In this document: piece by piece, positions 40,789 to 49,308 of the stretch | How positions within the stretch are numbered: position 1 is the first letter of the stretch | Layout of the letters: each line of letters opens with the position of its first letter | From: a bacterium UBP1_UBA4783 | GTDB taxonomy: Bacteria > Krumholzibacteriota > Krumholzibacteriia > Krumholzibacteriales > Krumholzibacteriaceae | NCBI GenBank assembly: GCA_002403075.1 | Contig: DHHB01000012.1 | Span: 12,889 to 76,888, forward strand | DNA length: 64,000 nucleotides | Direction of reading: 5' to 3' | Translations under genes and position numbers: made by a program | Notes under the pieces: model-generated | Databases searched by the model: none | Told to the model about the DNA's origin: nothing | The model's input: only the letters and a program-made list of their open reading frames with translations

Positions 40789-42087
40789 ATGCGAGTCACC
40801 CTTTCATACGGAACGGGCTCGTTCGACGTCGAGATGCCCGGTCGCTCCGCCGTCAAGAAGGCGGGCGACGCCGGGATCGCGCCGGTTCCGGACGAGCGCG
40901 CCTCCCTCGCGGCAGCCCTCGAGCGTCCCGTCGCCTCGCCTCCCCTCGAACGTCTCCTCCCGCGGACCGGGTCCGTCGCCGTTCTCATATCCGATCTCAC
41001 GCGCGGGGCCGCCGCCGCGAGACTTCTCCGCCCGCTCCTCGAGGAGCTCGAGAGGCTCGGCGCCGGTCCGGAGCGCGTCATCGTCATCCTCGCTCTCGGT
41101 CTGCACCGGGGGAGAGGGGGAGCCGCGCTCGAGGCGCACCTCGGCGCCGATATACTCTCGCGCTGGACGGTGGTGGAGCACGACGCTCGAGACGGCGGCT
41201 CGCTCGTCGACGTCGGCGCGACGGCGGCCGGCACGCCGTGCGCGCTGAACCGCGCGGCGGTCGACTCGTCGCTCGTCATCACGCTCGGCGCCGTGGCGTT
41301 TCATTACTTCGCGGGGTACGGGGGCGCTCGAAAACTCATCCTTCCCGGCATCGCCTCCGAGAGCGCGATACTCGCCAATCATCGACTGTCGCTCCGCGCG
41401 GACGCCGGCGCGGGCCTCTCCGCGGGATGCCGTCCCGGAGTTCTTGACGGCAACCCCGTTCACGAGGACATGCTCGCGGGGGCGCGGCTGTTGGAGACCC
41501 GCGTTTTCTCGGTGAACGTCGTGGCCGGAGCCCGCGGCGAAGCGCTCTTTATAAACGCCGGCGATCTCGACGCGTCCCACCGCGCGGCCTGCGGTTTCCT
41601 CTCGGCCCACATGCGGATTCCCCTGGCGCGGCTCTACCGCGCGGTCGTTTTCTCCGCGGGAGGTTTTCCGAAGGATATCGATCTCCTGCAGAGCCACAAG
41701 GCGATCCGCCACGCCTCGTACGCGCTCGAGGAAGGCGGTCTCATGCTCGCCGCGGCCGAATGCGGCGAGGGCGTCGGATCGGAATCGTACGCCGGAGCGT
41801 TCGAGCAGGGCCGCCTGGCCGTTCCCGGGCGGGTGCGCGCGAGCTACACGGCGAACGCGCAGGCCGCCATCTCCACGTGCGAGCTCGCCGCGCGCTTTTC
41901 GATCTATCTCAAATCGGCGATGGACGACGCCCTCGTCGGCCGTTTCGGGTTCTGCTCGTGGAAGCCCGGGTACGAGGACTATCTGCTCGCGAGTCTCGCG
42001 GACGACGAGATCCTCGTCATCGAGAACGCGTCGCTGTTCCTTCCCGGGATCGAGGCCGCCGCCGGCCCCGGCCCCGCGCGCGGCTAG
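40789..42087 (+). CDS. LarA-like protein (nickel-dependent lactate racemase family, DUF2088)
   Basis: A 432-residue protein of the LarA superfamily, whose members use a nickel-pincer nucleotide cofactor to racemise or epimerise 2-hydroxyacids by hydride transfer. Family marks: ISDLTRG, ALGLHRGRGG, HYFAGYGGARKLILPGIA (with the cofactor-attaching Lys region and catalytic His), and NHRLS. The start is ATG 40789. The cofactor genes larB, larC and larE are not in the window. Because the superfamily is broad, lactate is not assured as the substrate. It is 79 bases behind arcC and may share its transcript. Confidence 0.8.
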   Translation: MRVTLSYGTGSFDVEMPGRSAVKKAGDAGIAPVPDERASLAAALERPVASPPLERLLPRTGSVAVLISDLTRGAAAARLLRPLLEELERLGAGPERVIVILALGLHRGRGGAALEAHLGADILSRWTVVEHDARDGGSLVDVGATAAGTPCALNRAAVDSSLVITLGAVAFHYFAGYGGARKLILPGIASESAILANHRLSLRADAGAGLSAGCRPGVLDGNPVHEDMLAGARLLETRVFSVNVVAGARGEALFINAGDLDASHRAACGFLSAHMRIPLARLYRAVVFSAGGFPKDIDLLQSHKAIRHASYALEEGGLMLAAAECGEGVGSESYAGAFEQGRLAVPGRVRASYTANAQAAISTCELAARFSIYLKSAMDDALVGRFGFCSWKPGYEDYLLASLADDEILVIENASLFLPGIEAAAGPGPARG

Positions 42088-42145
42088 CGGCGGACGTTAT
42101 CCCCCGTCGCGGCGGAATCGGGTTTTCGCTCGGGCCGTTCGGTAG

Positions 42146-42151
42146 TATAAT
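42146..42151 (+). promoter_or_regulatory. Consensus -10 (TATAAT) upstream of purD
   Basis: A perfect TATAAT lies 58 bases before the purD ATG in the 121-base gap after the LarA-like gene. At 17 bases upstream there is only TTTTCG, so the -35 is poor. No purine riboswitch pattern was seen in the leader. Confidence 0.4.
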
Positions 42152-42208
42152 GGCGAGTGCCGCGGCGCGGAGGTAGAGCCGTGCCCCGGCCGCACGGGAG
42201 AAAAGGAC

Positions 42209-43510
42209 ATGAAAGGAACCATGAAGGTGCTCATCGTCGGCGGCGGCGGACGGGAACACGCCATCGCGTGGAAGATCGCGCAGTCTCCGGAGCTCGGAGA
42301 GCTCTACGCCGCCCCGGGCAACGCGGGCATCGCCGCCGTCGCCGAGTGCGTCGGCGTTCGGTCGGACGATAGCGCGGGGCTTCTCGCCTTCGCGGAGGAG
42401 AAAGGGGTCGATCTCACGATCGTCGGCCCCGAGGCGCCGCTCGTGGCGGGGATAGTCGATCTCTTCTCCGCGCGCGGTCTCGAGGTTTTCGGATTCCGCC
42501 GGGACGGCGCGCGGCTCGAGGGAAGCAAGGTTTGGGCGAAGGAGTTCATGCGGCGCCACGGGATTCCGACGGCCGGCTTCGCCGCATGCGACGACGCGGC
42601 GTCCGCGCTCGCGGCGATCGAGCGGGGGACGCCTCCGTTCGTCGTGAAGGCGGACGGGCTCGCCGCGGGCAAAGGCGTCATCGTCGCGGCGACGCGCGAG
42701 GAAGCGCGCGAGGCGATCGAGCTCTTGATGCTGAAGAAGGAGTTCGGCGCGGCGGGGAACCGGCTCGTCGTCGAGGAGTTCCTCGAGGGGCCCGAGGTGT
42801 CGATCCTCTCGCTGTTCGACGGCGCGGCGTACCGTCTCTTCGCTCCGTCGCAGGATCACAAGCGCGCGCTCGACGGCGACCGGGGACCCAACACCGGGGG
42901 GATGGGGGCCTATGCGCCGGTTCCCGCGCTCTCGCCCGCCATGCTCGAGTGGATCCGCGCCTCGATCATCGAGCCGACGTTCGAGGGGATGCGGGCCGAC
43001 GGGATCGCGGGCGCCGGAATTCTCTACTTCGGCCTCATGCTCACCGCGGACGGGCCGAAGGTGCTCGAGTACAACTGCCGGTTCGGCGATCCGGAGACGC
43101 AGGCGGTTCTTCCTCTCTTCGACGGGGATCTTCTCGCGGCTATCGACGCCGCCGCGAGGGGCGAGCTCGACGGCGCCGCCTTCTCGAACAGCCCTCTCTC
43201 GGCGGCGTGCGTCGTCGTCGCCTCGGGAGGCTATCCGGGACCGTACCGGACGGGGTTCGAGATCGCGGGGCTCGACGAGGCGGAGTGCCGCGGGTGCGTC
43301 GTTTTTCACGCCGGCACGGCGCTGCGGGACGGCGCGATCGTCACCGCGGGCGGCCGCGTGCTCGGCGTGACCGCGGTCGCGCCCGGGCTCGGCGAGGCGA
43401 TCGCGAAGGCGTACCGCGGCGTCGACGCAGTCCGGTTCGAGGGGGCGTTCACGAGGGGCGACATCGGCGCGCGGGCGCTCGTCGCGGGCGAAAGAAAGGA
43501 GCAGCGGTGA
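42209..43510 (+). CDS. purD: Phosphoribosylamine-glycine ligase
   Basis: A 433-residue ATP-grasp enzyme of purine synthesis (5-phosphoribosylamine + glycine + ATP to GAR), matching the family's usual ~425. Marks: MKVLIVGGGGREHAIAWK at the N-terminus, PGNAGI, IVGPEAPLVAGI, FVVKADGLAAGKGV (ATP-binding Lys), SQDHKRALDGDRGPNTGGMG, and ILYFGLMLTADGPKVLEYN with the metal-binding FGDPETQ. ATG 42209 has GGGAG upstream; ATG 42221 (MKVLIV) is also possible. The last bases overlap purE (GTGA), so purD, purE and tsaC form one operon. Confidence 0.95.
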   Translation: MKGTMKVLIVGGGGREHAIAWKIAQSPELGELYAAPGNAGIAAVAECVGVRSDDSAGLLAFAEEKGVDLTIVGPEAPLVAGIVDLFSARGLEVFGFRRDGARLEGSKVWAKEFMRRHGIPTAGFAACDDAASALAAIERGTPPFVVKADGLAAGKGVIVAATREEAREAIELLMLKKEFGAAGNRLVVEEFLEGPEVSILSLFDGAAYRLFAPSQDHKRALDGDRGPNTGGMGAYAPVPALSPAMLEWIRASIIEPTFEGMRADGIAGAGILYFGLMLTADGPKVLEYNCRFGDPETQAVLPLFDGDLLAAIDAAARGELDGAAFSNSPLSAACVVVASGGYPGPYRTGFEIAGLDEAECRGCVVFHAGTALRDGAIVTAGGRVLGVTAVAPGLGEAIAKAYRGVDAVRFEGAFTRGDIGARALVAGERKEQR

Positions 43511-43974
43511 AAGGGGAAATTCAGGTGGCCGTGGTCATGGGGAGCGAATCCGACCGGGAGACGATGCAGGCGTGCGTCGAGGAGCTCGGGCGGCTGCACA
43601 TCGCGTGCGAGCTGCGCGTCTCGTCGGCGCATCGGCAGCCGAAGGCGACGGTCGAATACGTCGAGGAGGCGCTCGCGCGCGGCGTGCAGGTATTCGTCGC
43701 AGGCGCGGGGATGGCCGCGGCGCTCCCCGGATACATCGCGTCCCTCACGACGCGCCCCGTCATCGGCGTGCCGCTTGCGAGCGGCTTGCCCGGCGGCATC
43801 GACGCGCTGTACGCCATCGCGCAGATGCCCCCCGGCGTCCCCGTCGCGACGGTCGCCGTCGGCGCTCCCGGCGCCCGCAACGCGGCCATACTCGCCGCCG
43901 AGATTCTCGCGCTCTCGGACGACAGGATCGCGGAGGCGCTGCAGGAGATGCGCAACCGGTGGCACCGGAGCTGA
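43507..43974 (+). CDS. purE: 5-(carboxyamino)imidazole ribonucleotide mutase (PurE class I)
   Basis: A 155-residue PurE, which moves the carboxylate of N5-CAIR to give CAIR. Marks of the class: VVMGSESDRETM, RVSSAHRQPKAT, VAGAGMAAALPGYIAS, IGVPLASGLPGGIDAL and VGAPGARNAAILAAEIL. The presence of the class I sequence implies a PurK partner elsewhere. GTG 43507 overlaps the purD stop, with AAGGAG at 43497-43502. The gene overlaps tsaC by 16 bases. Confidence 0.93.
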   Translation: MKGEIQVAVVMGSESDRETMQACVEELGRLHIACELRVSSAHRQPKATVEYVEEALARGVQVFVAGAGMAAALPGYIASLTTRPVIGVPLASGLPGGIDALYAIAQMPPGVPVATVAVGAPGARNAAILAAEILALSDDRIAEALQEMRNRWHRS

Positions 43975-44642
43975 GGGGCCTTCTCACGCGCTCGCTCGCG
44001 GCGCGCGTCGCCGCCGCCCTCGCGGCGGGCGGCGTGGCCGTTCTCCCGACCGATACGATATACGGATTCCACTGCGCCGCCTCCAGCGCCGGCGCCGTGA
44101 AGCGGATCCGCGCGCTCAAGCGACGCGCTTCCCGCAGCGGCTTCGTGCTGCTCGCGGCCGACGCCGCGATGGCCGAGCGGATCGTGGCGCGGTGGCCCGG
44201 CGGAGCGAGAGCGATCCTCGCGCGCATCTGGCCGGGACCGCTCACGGCGCTCCTTCCCGCCCGAAAGGGCGTGCCTCCGGCGCTCGCGCCCCGCGGCGTC
44301 GTCGCCGTGCGCGTGCCGGGTCGCGCGGATCTCCGCGCGCTCGTCGCCGCGATCGGCGAACCGCTCGTCTCGACGAGCGTCAACGTTTCGGGCGGGAGAC
44401 CTCTCGCGCGGATCGCCGACATCGAGCGGTCGTTTCCGGGCCTCGACGCGTACGTCTCGAAGCGGGGCCGCACGTCCAGGATCCCTTCGACGATCGTCGA
44501 TTTCACGGGAGACGCGCCGGCGCTCGTCCGGAGCGGCGCGATTCGATGGCGCGAGGGCGTCTTCGGAGGATTGCGCGCGCCGCGGAGGAGGGAAGGCTCG
44601 GGCGGTCAGTCGGGGAACCCCTCGAAGCGGCGGTCCCGGTAG
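43959..44642 (+). CDS. Threonylcarbamoyl-AMP synthase (Sua5/YrdC/YciO family)
   Basis: A 227-residue YrdC-fold protein. TsaC/Sua5 enzymes make L-threonylcarbamoyl-AMP from Thr, bicarbonate and ATP for the t6A modification of ANN-decoding tRNAs. Marks: VLPTDTIYGFHCAA, IRALKRR (the KxR motif), WPGPLTALLPA, VAVRVPG, STSVNVSGGRPL and RIPSTIVDFTG. No C-terminal Sua5 domain is present, so it is the short TsaC form. GTG 43959 lies inside the end of purE, preceded by AGGAG. The stop region overlaps the radical SAM gene on the other strand by 37 bases. The ~25-residue Arg/Ser-rich tail is the part that overlaps and is not conserved in the family. Confidence 0.85.
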   Translation: MAPELRGLLTRSLAARVAAALAAGGVAVLPTDTIYGFHCAASSAGAVKRIRALKRRASRSGFVLLAADAAMAERIVARWPGGARAILARIWPGPLTALLPARKGVPPALAPRGVVAVRVPGRADLRALVAAIGEPLVSTSVNVSGGRPLARIADIERSFPGLDAYVSKRGRTSRIPSTIVDFTGDAPALVRSGAIRWREGVFGGLRAPRRREGSGGQSGNPSKRRSR

Positions 44643-45466
44643 GCGTCGCAGCGCGAGCAGAGGAGTATCCGTTCCCTCTCGCCGCGCGCGAGATGCGCCG
44701 CGTAACCGAGACGGACGGGTCCGTTCCAGATATCGAGGACGCTCTCCGCGCCGACGTCGCCGATCACGGCGCGCCCGGCGATATCCCAGCAGCACAGCAC
44801 CGCGCGGCCGTCGGTGTAGAAGAACATCTCCTCGCGCATCTTGAGACACGGTTTCCGCACCATCTCCACGCCCTCGTCCCACGGCCAGTTGTAGAGCGGC
44901 ACGATGAGCGCCCTGTCCGCGCGCGCCCCCCAGTACTCGACGAACGCCTCCTGCTCGCCGCGGTTGAGATCCATGTCGATCATCCGGACCTCCGTCGCGA
45001 CGCGGCCGCCGTGCCCGCGGGCGAGCGAAATGAAGCGCTCGACGTTGTCGACGACCTTACCGTAATCGAGGCCGACGCGGCAGCGCGCGTAGGTTTCCCG
45101 CGAGAACGCGTCGACGCTGAAGCGCACGAGATCGATCCCCGCGTCGATGAGCTCCCGGCCCCTGCGCTCGTCGAGGAGGCTCCCGTTCGTGTTGATTTCG
45201 GCGCGCGCCGTCGGATCCTGCTTGATGTACGCGACGATCTTCGCGAGCCGCTTGTCGATGAGCGCCTCGTTCTGGAGGAACGGACGGTACGTGACGCCGA
45301 GCCCGCGCGTGTCGTCGACGATCTTTTTCCAGATCGCGTCCGGCATGACGACCGGACCGCGGTCGATCTTCTTCTGCGGACAAAACGGACAATCGGCGTC
45401 GCAGCCGAGGATCGTCTCGATCTGTATGAAACGGGGTTGGGGAGGGGTCCTGATCTCGTGTTCCAC
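44606..45466 (-). CDS. Radical SAM protein with SPASM-like C-terminus
   Basis: A 286-residue radical SAM enzyme. The iron-sulfur triad CDADCPFC (CxxxCxxC) lies near residue 22 after FIQIETILG. The barrel includes EINTNGSLLDE and LVRFSVDAFSRETY. The C-terminal CLKMREEMFFYTDGRAVLCC, then IGDV, DIWNG and LCSRCD, is the SPASM/twitch-type auxiliary cluster region found in proteins related to peptide- and sugar-modifying enzymes. The substrate cannot be read from the sequence. It is the last gene of a minus-strand operon behind waaA (three-base gap), so a role in envelope glycan or lipid modification is a reasonable guess. Confidence 0.8.
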   Translation of the reverse strand: MEHEIRTPPQPRFIQIETILGCDADCPFCPQKKIDRGPVVMPDAIWKKIVDDTRGLGVTYRPFLQNEALIDKRLAKIVAYIKQDPTARAEINTNGSLLDERRGRELIDAGIDLVRFSVDAFSRETYARCRVGLDYGKVVDNVERFISLARGHGGRVATEVRMIDMDLNRGEQEAFVEYWGARADRALIVPLYNWPWDEGVEMVRKPCLKMREEMFFYTDGRAVLCCWDIAGRAVIGDVGAESVLDIWNGPVRLGYAAHLARGERERILLCSRCDAYRDRRFEGFPD

Positions 45467-45469
45467 GGG

Positions 45470-46780
45470 TCACCTTTTTCCGGCGAGAAGCGTTTCCAGC
45501 AAATCTACGCAACGGGGGGCCGCTCCGCAATGTTTTCGTATGAAGCGCGATCCCGTCTCTCCCGTCCGTGCGAGGAGATCCGGATCGGCGAGCAGCGCGA
45601 GCGCCTCGCGCGCGAAATCGGCTCCCGTCCGCACGATCTTCGCGGCGCCGAGATCGACGAGGCGGCGCGCCTCGTACGAGTTGTCGATGCGCGGTCCGAA
45701 CAAGACGGGGAGCGAGAGCACCGCGGGCTCCATCACGTTGTGAACGCCCGTCGTGAAGCTGCCGCCGACGTAAGCGATTCGCCCGGCGCGATAGAGCTCG
45801 GCGAGATAACCGACGCCGTCGGCGACGACGACCTCATCCTCGCCGGGAGGATCGTCGCCGAGGCTCGAGAGCGGGCGGAAGGGGAGTCCGGCGGAGGCGA
45901 GCGTCCGGCGGATCTCGGCGAGCCGCTCGACCGAGGGCTCGTGCGGAACGAGTATGAGACCGGTTCCGCGGCGTTCCTTCCGGAGCGCGCGGAATCCCGA
46001 TACGACGAGCGCCTCGTCCTTCGGCCACGTGCTGCCGGCGATGATCCACGCCCTGCCGGCGGCGGCGACGGCCCCCGGCAGCTTTGCCGTCGAGGCATCG
46101 ATTCTGCGGCACACCTGGTCGAAGCGCGTATCACCCGCGACCGTGATATCGACGCCGCCGCGGACGCCGCGGCGAAAACGTTCTGCGTCCTCCTCCGAGA
46201 TCGCCGCGATGGCGCCGAGCCGCGAGTAGAGGCCGCCGTAGAAGCCCCTCGCGATCCGCGAGAGGCGCAGCGAGCCGGGGGAGAGCGTTCCGGCGACGAG
46301 CGCCTGCGGCACGCCCCGCTTCGCCGCCTCGAGGACGAGGTTCGGCCAGATATCGAACTTGACGTACACGAGGAGGTCGGGACGCAGCGCGTCGAGACAG
46401 AAGCGCGCGTTGCCCGGAGTGTCGACGGGGAGGTATTCGACGAACGAGATCGCCTCGATCCGCTTCGAGCGGTCGAACCGCTCGTAGTAGCTCATACCCG
46501 ACGGCGAGAAGAACGTGAGCGCGATCTCGATACCGCCGGGGCGTTCCGCGAGCAGACTCATGACCGGCTTCGCCTGCTCGAACTCGCCGACGGACGAAAC
46601 GTGAAACCACGCGAGCGGGGATCTCCGCTCGAGCCTCGACGCGCCAGCGAGCCAGCGTTCCCGAAGACCGCGCCGTCCCGCGAGCCCCTCCGCTATCTTT
46701 CCGTTCCAGGCGGCCGCGGCCCGCGCGGCGAGGGCCGCGGCGGGGAGAAGAGCGTTGTAGACGGCGAGTTCGATCTTCAC
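45470..46780 (-). CDS. waaA: 3-deoxy-D-manno-octulosonic acid (Kdo) transferase
   Basis: A 436-residue GT30 enzyme that adds Kdo to lipid IVA at the inner membrane. GTG at 46780-46778 is chosen: GGAAGG lies seven bases upstream, the codon overlaps the preceding stop (GTGA), and the family begins here with VYNALLPAAALAARAAAAWNG, a membrane-associated helix. Marks: WFHVSSVGEFEQAKPV, YLPVDTPGN, LVYVKFDIWPNLVLEA, AGTLSPGSLRLS, AGSTWPKDEALV, PHEPSVERL, and YVGGSFTTGVHNVMEPAVL, the nucleotide-sugar binding region. It shows that the host makes Kdo-containing LPS and is diderm. Usual length ~425. Confidence 0.92.
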   Translation of the reverse strand: MKIELAVYNALLPAAALAARAAAAWNGKIAEGLAGRRGLRERWLAGASRLERRSPLAWFHVSSVGEFEQAKPVMSLLAERPGGIEIALTFFSPSGMSYYERFDRSKRIEAISFVEYLPVDTPGNARFCLDALRPDLLVYVKFDIWPNLVLEAAKRGVPQALVAGTLSPGSLRLSRIARGFYGGLYSRLGAIAAISEEDAERFRRGVRGGVDITVAGDTRFDQVCRRIDASTAKLPGAVAAAGRAWIIAGSTWPKDEALVVSGFRALRKERRGTGLILVPHEPSVERLAEIRRTLASAGLPFRPLSSLGDDPPGEDEVVVADGVGYLAELYRAGRIAYVGGSFTTGVHNVMEPAVLSLPVLFGPRIDNSYEARRLVDLGAAKIVRTGADFAREALALLADPDLLARTGETGSRFIRKHCGAAPRCVDLLETLLAGKR

Positions 46781-47823
46781 GCTCGGACCTTCCGTTCGGC
46801 GAGAAGCGCGGCGAGGGCATCCATTGCCCGCCGCGGAGATATCGCCGTGAGGCATTCCTTCGTGCCGTACGGACACCGGCGGGCGCCGTTGCGAGAGCAT
46901 GGTCTGCAGCGCAGCTCCGTCTCGAGGGCGACGCTTCGCGGCAGCCGCGGAAAATATCCGAACTCGCGAACGGTCGGACCGTAGAAGGCGACGACCGGCG
47001 TGCCGACCGATTCGGCGAGATGGAGCGGCGCCGAGTCGTTCGTCACGAGCGCTTCGCATCGTTCGAGCACGGCCGCCGATTCGAGGATCGAGAGCCTGCC
47101 CGTGAGATCGAGAGGCGCGGGGAAGACCTCCGCCGCGATTTCGGCGTTCGTCTCGGCGTCAGCGGAGCCGCCGATGAGGATCGTCGAGCGTCCCCGGGCG
47201 GCAGCGAGCCGCATGAGATCGATGTAGCGCTCCCGCGGCCAGCGCTTCGTCTCCCACCGGGCGCCGGGAGCGAACGCGACGGGTCCGGGGGCGCCCGGCG
47301 CCGCGGGCGGCGCGACGGCGTCCGCGGCGGCCCGCGCGGAGGCAGGCAGCGGCAGGTCGACGCGGCCGCCCGCCGCCGAAACGCCGAGCTCTTCGAAGAG
47401 TCTCGCGTACCGCTCGGTTTGCCGGACGACGCCGCGGTACAGGTTCGTTTTGCCGGCGATGAGCGCGAACTTCGCGATTTCGTTCTTGTCGATCATGACC
47501 TTTCTCGGCGCGCGCAGCGAATGGTACAGGGCGAGGCTTCGCAGGACGCCGTGCGCGTCGACGACGGCGTCGTAGCGTTCGCGCGCGAGCCGGCCTCGAA
47601 GCCGCGCGAGCTCTCCGAGACCGCCCCGGTCGACCGTCAGCACCTCGTCGAGATACGCGTTTTCGGCGAAGAGCTCCGCGAAACGCTTCCTCGTGAGGAG
47701 ATGGATGACCGCGTCCGGCGCGGCCCTTCGCAGCCGGATGAGCTCCGGAACGAGCAGGACGATATCGCCGAGGGAGCTGAGCCTTATAACGAGAATTTTG
47801 GCGTAGGATAAGGGCATCGACAC
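46777..47823 (-). CDS. Glycosyltransferase family 9 (heptosyltransferase-like)
   Basis: A 348-residue GT9 protein of the LPS heptosyltransferase type, which adds ADP-heptose to the inner core. Marks: ILVIRLSSLGDIVLLVPEL at the N-terminus, YDAVVDAHGVLRS, FAPGARWETKRWP, ILIGGSADAETN, LVTNDSAPLHLA and VAFYGPTVREFGYFP. The last ~30 residues carry three Cys in RCRPCSRNGARRCPYG, a feature common in this family. It is the first gene of the minus-strand LPS operon. The ATG at 47823-47821 could be replaced by the one two codons later. Heptosyltransferase I, II and paralogues cannot be told apart here. Confidence 0.85.
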   Translation of the reverse strand: MSMPLSYAKILVIRLSSLGDIVLLVPELIRLRRAAPDAVIHLLTRKRFAELFAENAYLDEVLTVDRGGLGELARLRGRLARERYDAVVDAHGVLRSLALYHSLRAPRKVMIDKNEIAKFALIAGKTNLYRGVVRQTERYARLFEELGVSAAGGRVDLPLPASARAAADAVAPPAAPGAPGPVAFAPGARWETKRWPRERYIDLMRLAAARGRSTILIGGSADAETNAEIAAEVFPAPLDLTGRLSILESAAVLERCEALVTNDSAPLHLAESVGTPVVAFYGPTVREFGYFPRLPRSVALETELRCRPCSRNGARRCPYGTKECLTAISPRRAMDALAALLAERKVRA

Positions 47824-47842
47824 GCTCCGAGTGTTGCGATCG

Positions 47843-47871
47843 AATATACCGGAAGATGCGAATCAAGTCCA
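47843..47871 (-). promoter_or_regulatory. Candidate promoter for the LPS operon
   Basis: On the minus strand TGGACT (47871-47866), 17 bases, then TATATT (47848-47843). It leaves a leader of only about 13 bases before the GT9 ATG. Confidence 0.4.
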
Positions 47872-47933
47872 GATAAACGAATGAGATAAGGAAATTGGGG
47901 CGGCCGCGCCGCGGCTGCGGCCCCTTTCCTTAA

Positions 47934-47946
47934 TTCATTTAATGAA
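47934..47946. promoter_or_regulatory. Dyad TTCATT-T-AATGAA, possible operator
   Basis: A perfect 6-bp inverted repeat with a one-base centre in the divergent intergenic region, about 50 bases upstream of the XRE-cupin gene's -35. It has the size of a homodimer HTH operator, so autoregulation by the adjacent XRE protein is possible; there is no direct evidence. Confidence 0.3.
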
Positions 47947-47994
47947 ATCGAATTGCATTAATCAGCAATATTTGCAGAATGATAAAAATCAATC

Positions 47995-48023
47995 TTGAAA
48001 ATAATCGCTCTATATCTTAATAT
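47995..48023 (+). promoter_or_regulatory. Promoter for the XRE-cupin pair
   Basis: TTGAAA (47995-48000), 17 bases, TAATAT (48018-48023), in an AT-rich stretch. Transcription would begin near 48030, ~50 bases before the first start codon. Confidence 0.55.
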
Positions 48024-48082
48024 GTAGTTTAACAAGCGTTTTGCGGGGTTTTTATCCCATACGGCACAGCGGGGGACTTGCG

Positions 48083-48643
48083 ATGGACGACAAAGACGAA
48101 ATCGGTTTGAGAATCAAGCAATTCCGCCTTTCGAAAGGGCTTACGCTCAAGGACATCGAGATAAAGGCGAGGGTTTCGGCGACCCACGTCTCCGAAATCG
48201 AACGCGGTATGACCTCGCCGACCGTGGGAGCGCTCGCGAAGATCGCCGAGGCCATGGGAACGGACGTGGCCTATTTCGTGGAAAAGCAAAACGTCGCGAA
48301 GGTCTCCATCATCAACAAGACGAAGCGCAAGAGGATGCAGTTCAAGGATTGGGGAGCGACCTACTACAGTCTCGCCAAGGATATCCCGAATCCGCGGTTC
48401 TCCTTTCTCGAGGTCGAGCTCGAGCCGGGGATCAAACGCCCCGAGGAGACGAGCACGCACGGCGGGGAGGAGTTCGCCATCGTGACGAAGGGCGTCATGG
48501 AGATCATCATCGGCGACCAGAAATACATTCTCAAGGAAGGGGACAGCATCCATTACAAAGCGGCGAAGCCCCACGCGATGCGAAACATCGGCGACGCGAA
48601 ATGCCGCGCGATCTGGGTCACCCTTCCGCCGTACAGCCTCTAG
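48083..48643 (+). CDS. XRE-family regulator with C-terminal cupin, copy 1
   Basis: A 186-residue transcription regulator. Residues ~5-65 are an XRE/Cro helix-turn-helix (IGLRIKQFRLSKGLTLKDIE, VSATHVSEIERGMTSPTVGAL). Residues ~95-185 are a cupin_2 barrel (EVELEPGIKRPEET-, GGEEFAIVTKGVMEIIIGD, YILKEGDSIHYKAAKPHAMRN). XRE-cupin proteins such as PuuR repress or activate catabolic genes in response to a small ligand held in the cupin. ATG 48083 is preferred over TTG 48041 because it gives the family's usual N-terminus and has GCGGGGGA upstream. No metabolic operon is next to it. The neighbour downstream is a paralogue. Confidence 0.85.
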   Translation: MDDKDEIGLRIKQFRLSKGLTLKDIEIKARVSATHVSEIERGMTSPTVGALAKIAEAMGTDVAYFVEKQNVAKVSIINKTKRKRMQFKDWGATYYSLAKDIPNPRFSFLEVELEPGIKRPEETSTHGGEEFAIVTKGVMEIIIGDQKYILKEGDSIHYKAAKPHAMRNIGDAKCRAIWVTLPPYSL

Positions 48644-48677
48644 ACGGCGCCGGCGTGGCATGGAGGAGCATGAATCG

Positions 48678-49241
48678 ATGATATCGAAGGAAGAGATCGG
48701 AAAACGCATCAAGAAGGTGCGCGAGGAGCAGCATCTGACGCTCAAGAACGTCGAGGCGAAGGCGGGGATTTCGGCGACCCACATCTCCGAGATCGAGCGC
48801 GGCAAGACGTCCCCGACGATCGGCGCGCTCATCCGCATCGCCGAGGCCCTCGGTCGCGATCCCGCGTACTTCATCGAGGACGCGGAGCTCGACGACGTTT
48901 CCTGCGTTTCGTTCGAGGACCGCAAGCCCTGCGCGCTCGAGCGGTGCCCCGGCACGCGCGAGATGCTAACGAAGTCGATCCCGAGCGGCAAGATCAACGC
49001 GCAGCTCATCACGCTCGCGCCGTCGAAAGGGGCGGATGTCAGGCTCCACGCTCACGAAGGGGACGAGGCCGCCCTCGTGCTCCAGGGCGCCGTGCGATTC
49101 TCCGTCGACGGCGAGCCTCACGATCTCGTCGAGGGCGACAGCATCTACTTCGTCGCGAGCCAGGATCACGGCTACGCGAACGCGTCCGGAACCGAGCACG
49201 CGAAGATGATCTGGTTCGCTTCCGAGCGAAAGGCGGATTGA
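48678..49241 (+). CDS. XRE-family regulator with C-terminal cupin, copy 2
   Basis: A 187-residue paralogue of the preceding gene, 34 bases downstream. ATG 48678 is chosen because GGAGGAG (48662-48668) lies nine bases upstream; an in-frame ATG at 48660 would overlap that site. The HTH part (IGKRIKKVREEQHLTLKNVE, ISATHISEIERGKTSPTIGAL) is close to copy 1. The cupin part has diverged: LHAHEGDEAALVLQGAVRFSVDG, VEGDSIYFVASQDHGYAN. A Cys-rich linker (DDVSCVSF, CALERCPG) appears only in this copy. Tandem duplication followed by divergence of the sensor half is the simple reading; the pair may form heterodimers or compete for one operator. Confidence 0.85.
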   Translation: MISKEEIGKRIKKVREEQHLTLKNVEAKAGISATHISEIERGKTSPTIGALIRIAEALGRDPAYFIEDAELDDVSCVSFEDRKPCALERCPGTREMLTKSIPSGKINAQLITLAPSKGADVRLHAHEGDEAALVLQGAVRFSVDGEPHDLVEGDSIYFVASQDHGYANASGTEHAKMIWFASERKAD

Positions 49242-49272
49242 GATCCGCCGCCGTCCGCCGTCCCGGTTTTCG

Positions 49273-49305
49273 AGCCGCCCGCCGCGCGGGCGGCTTTTTT
49301 ATTTT
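49273..49305 (+). terminator. Intrinsic terminator after the XRE-cupin pair
   Basis: Stem AGCCGCCCGC (49273-49282) / GCGGGCGGCT (49286-49295), loop CGC, followed by TTTTTTATTTTG. Confidence 0.85.
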
Positions 49306-49308
49306 GTA

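Noticed and set aside
48655..48672. TGGCATGG before the second XRE-cupin gene as a sigma-54 element
   Set aside because: There is no TTGC at the required distance. The bases GGAGGAG are the ribosome site.
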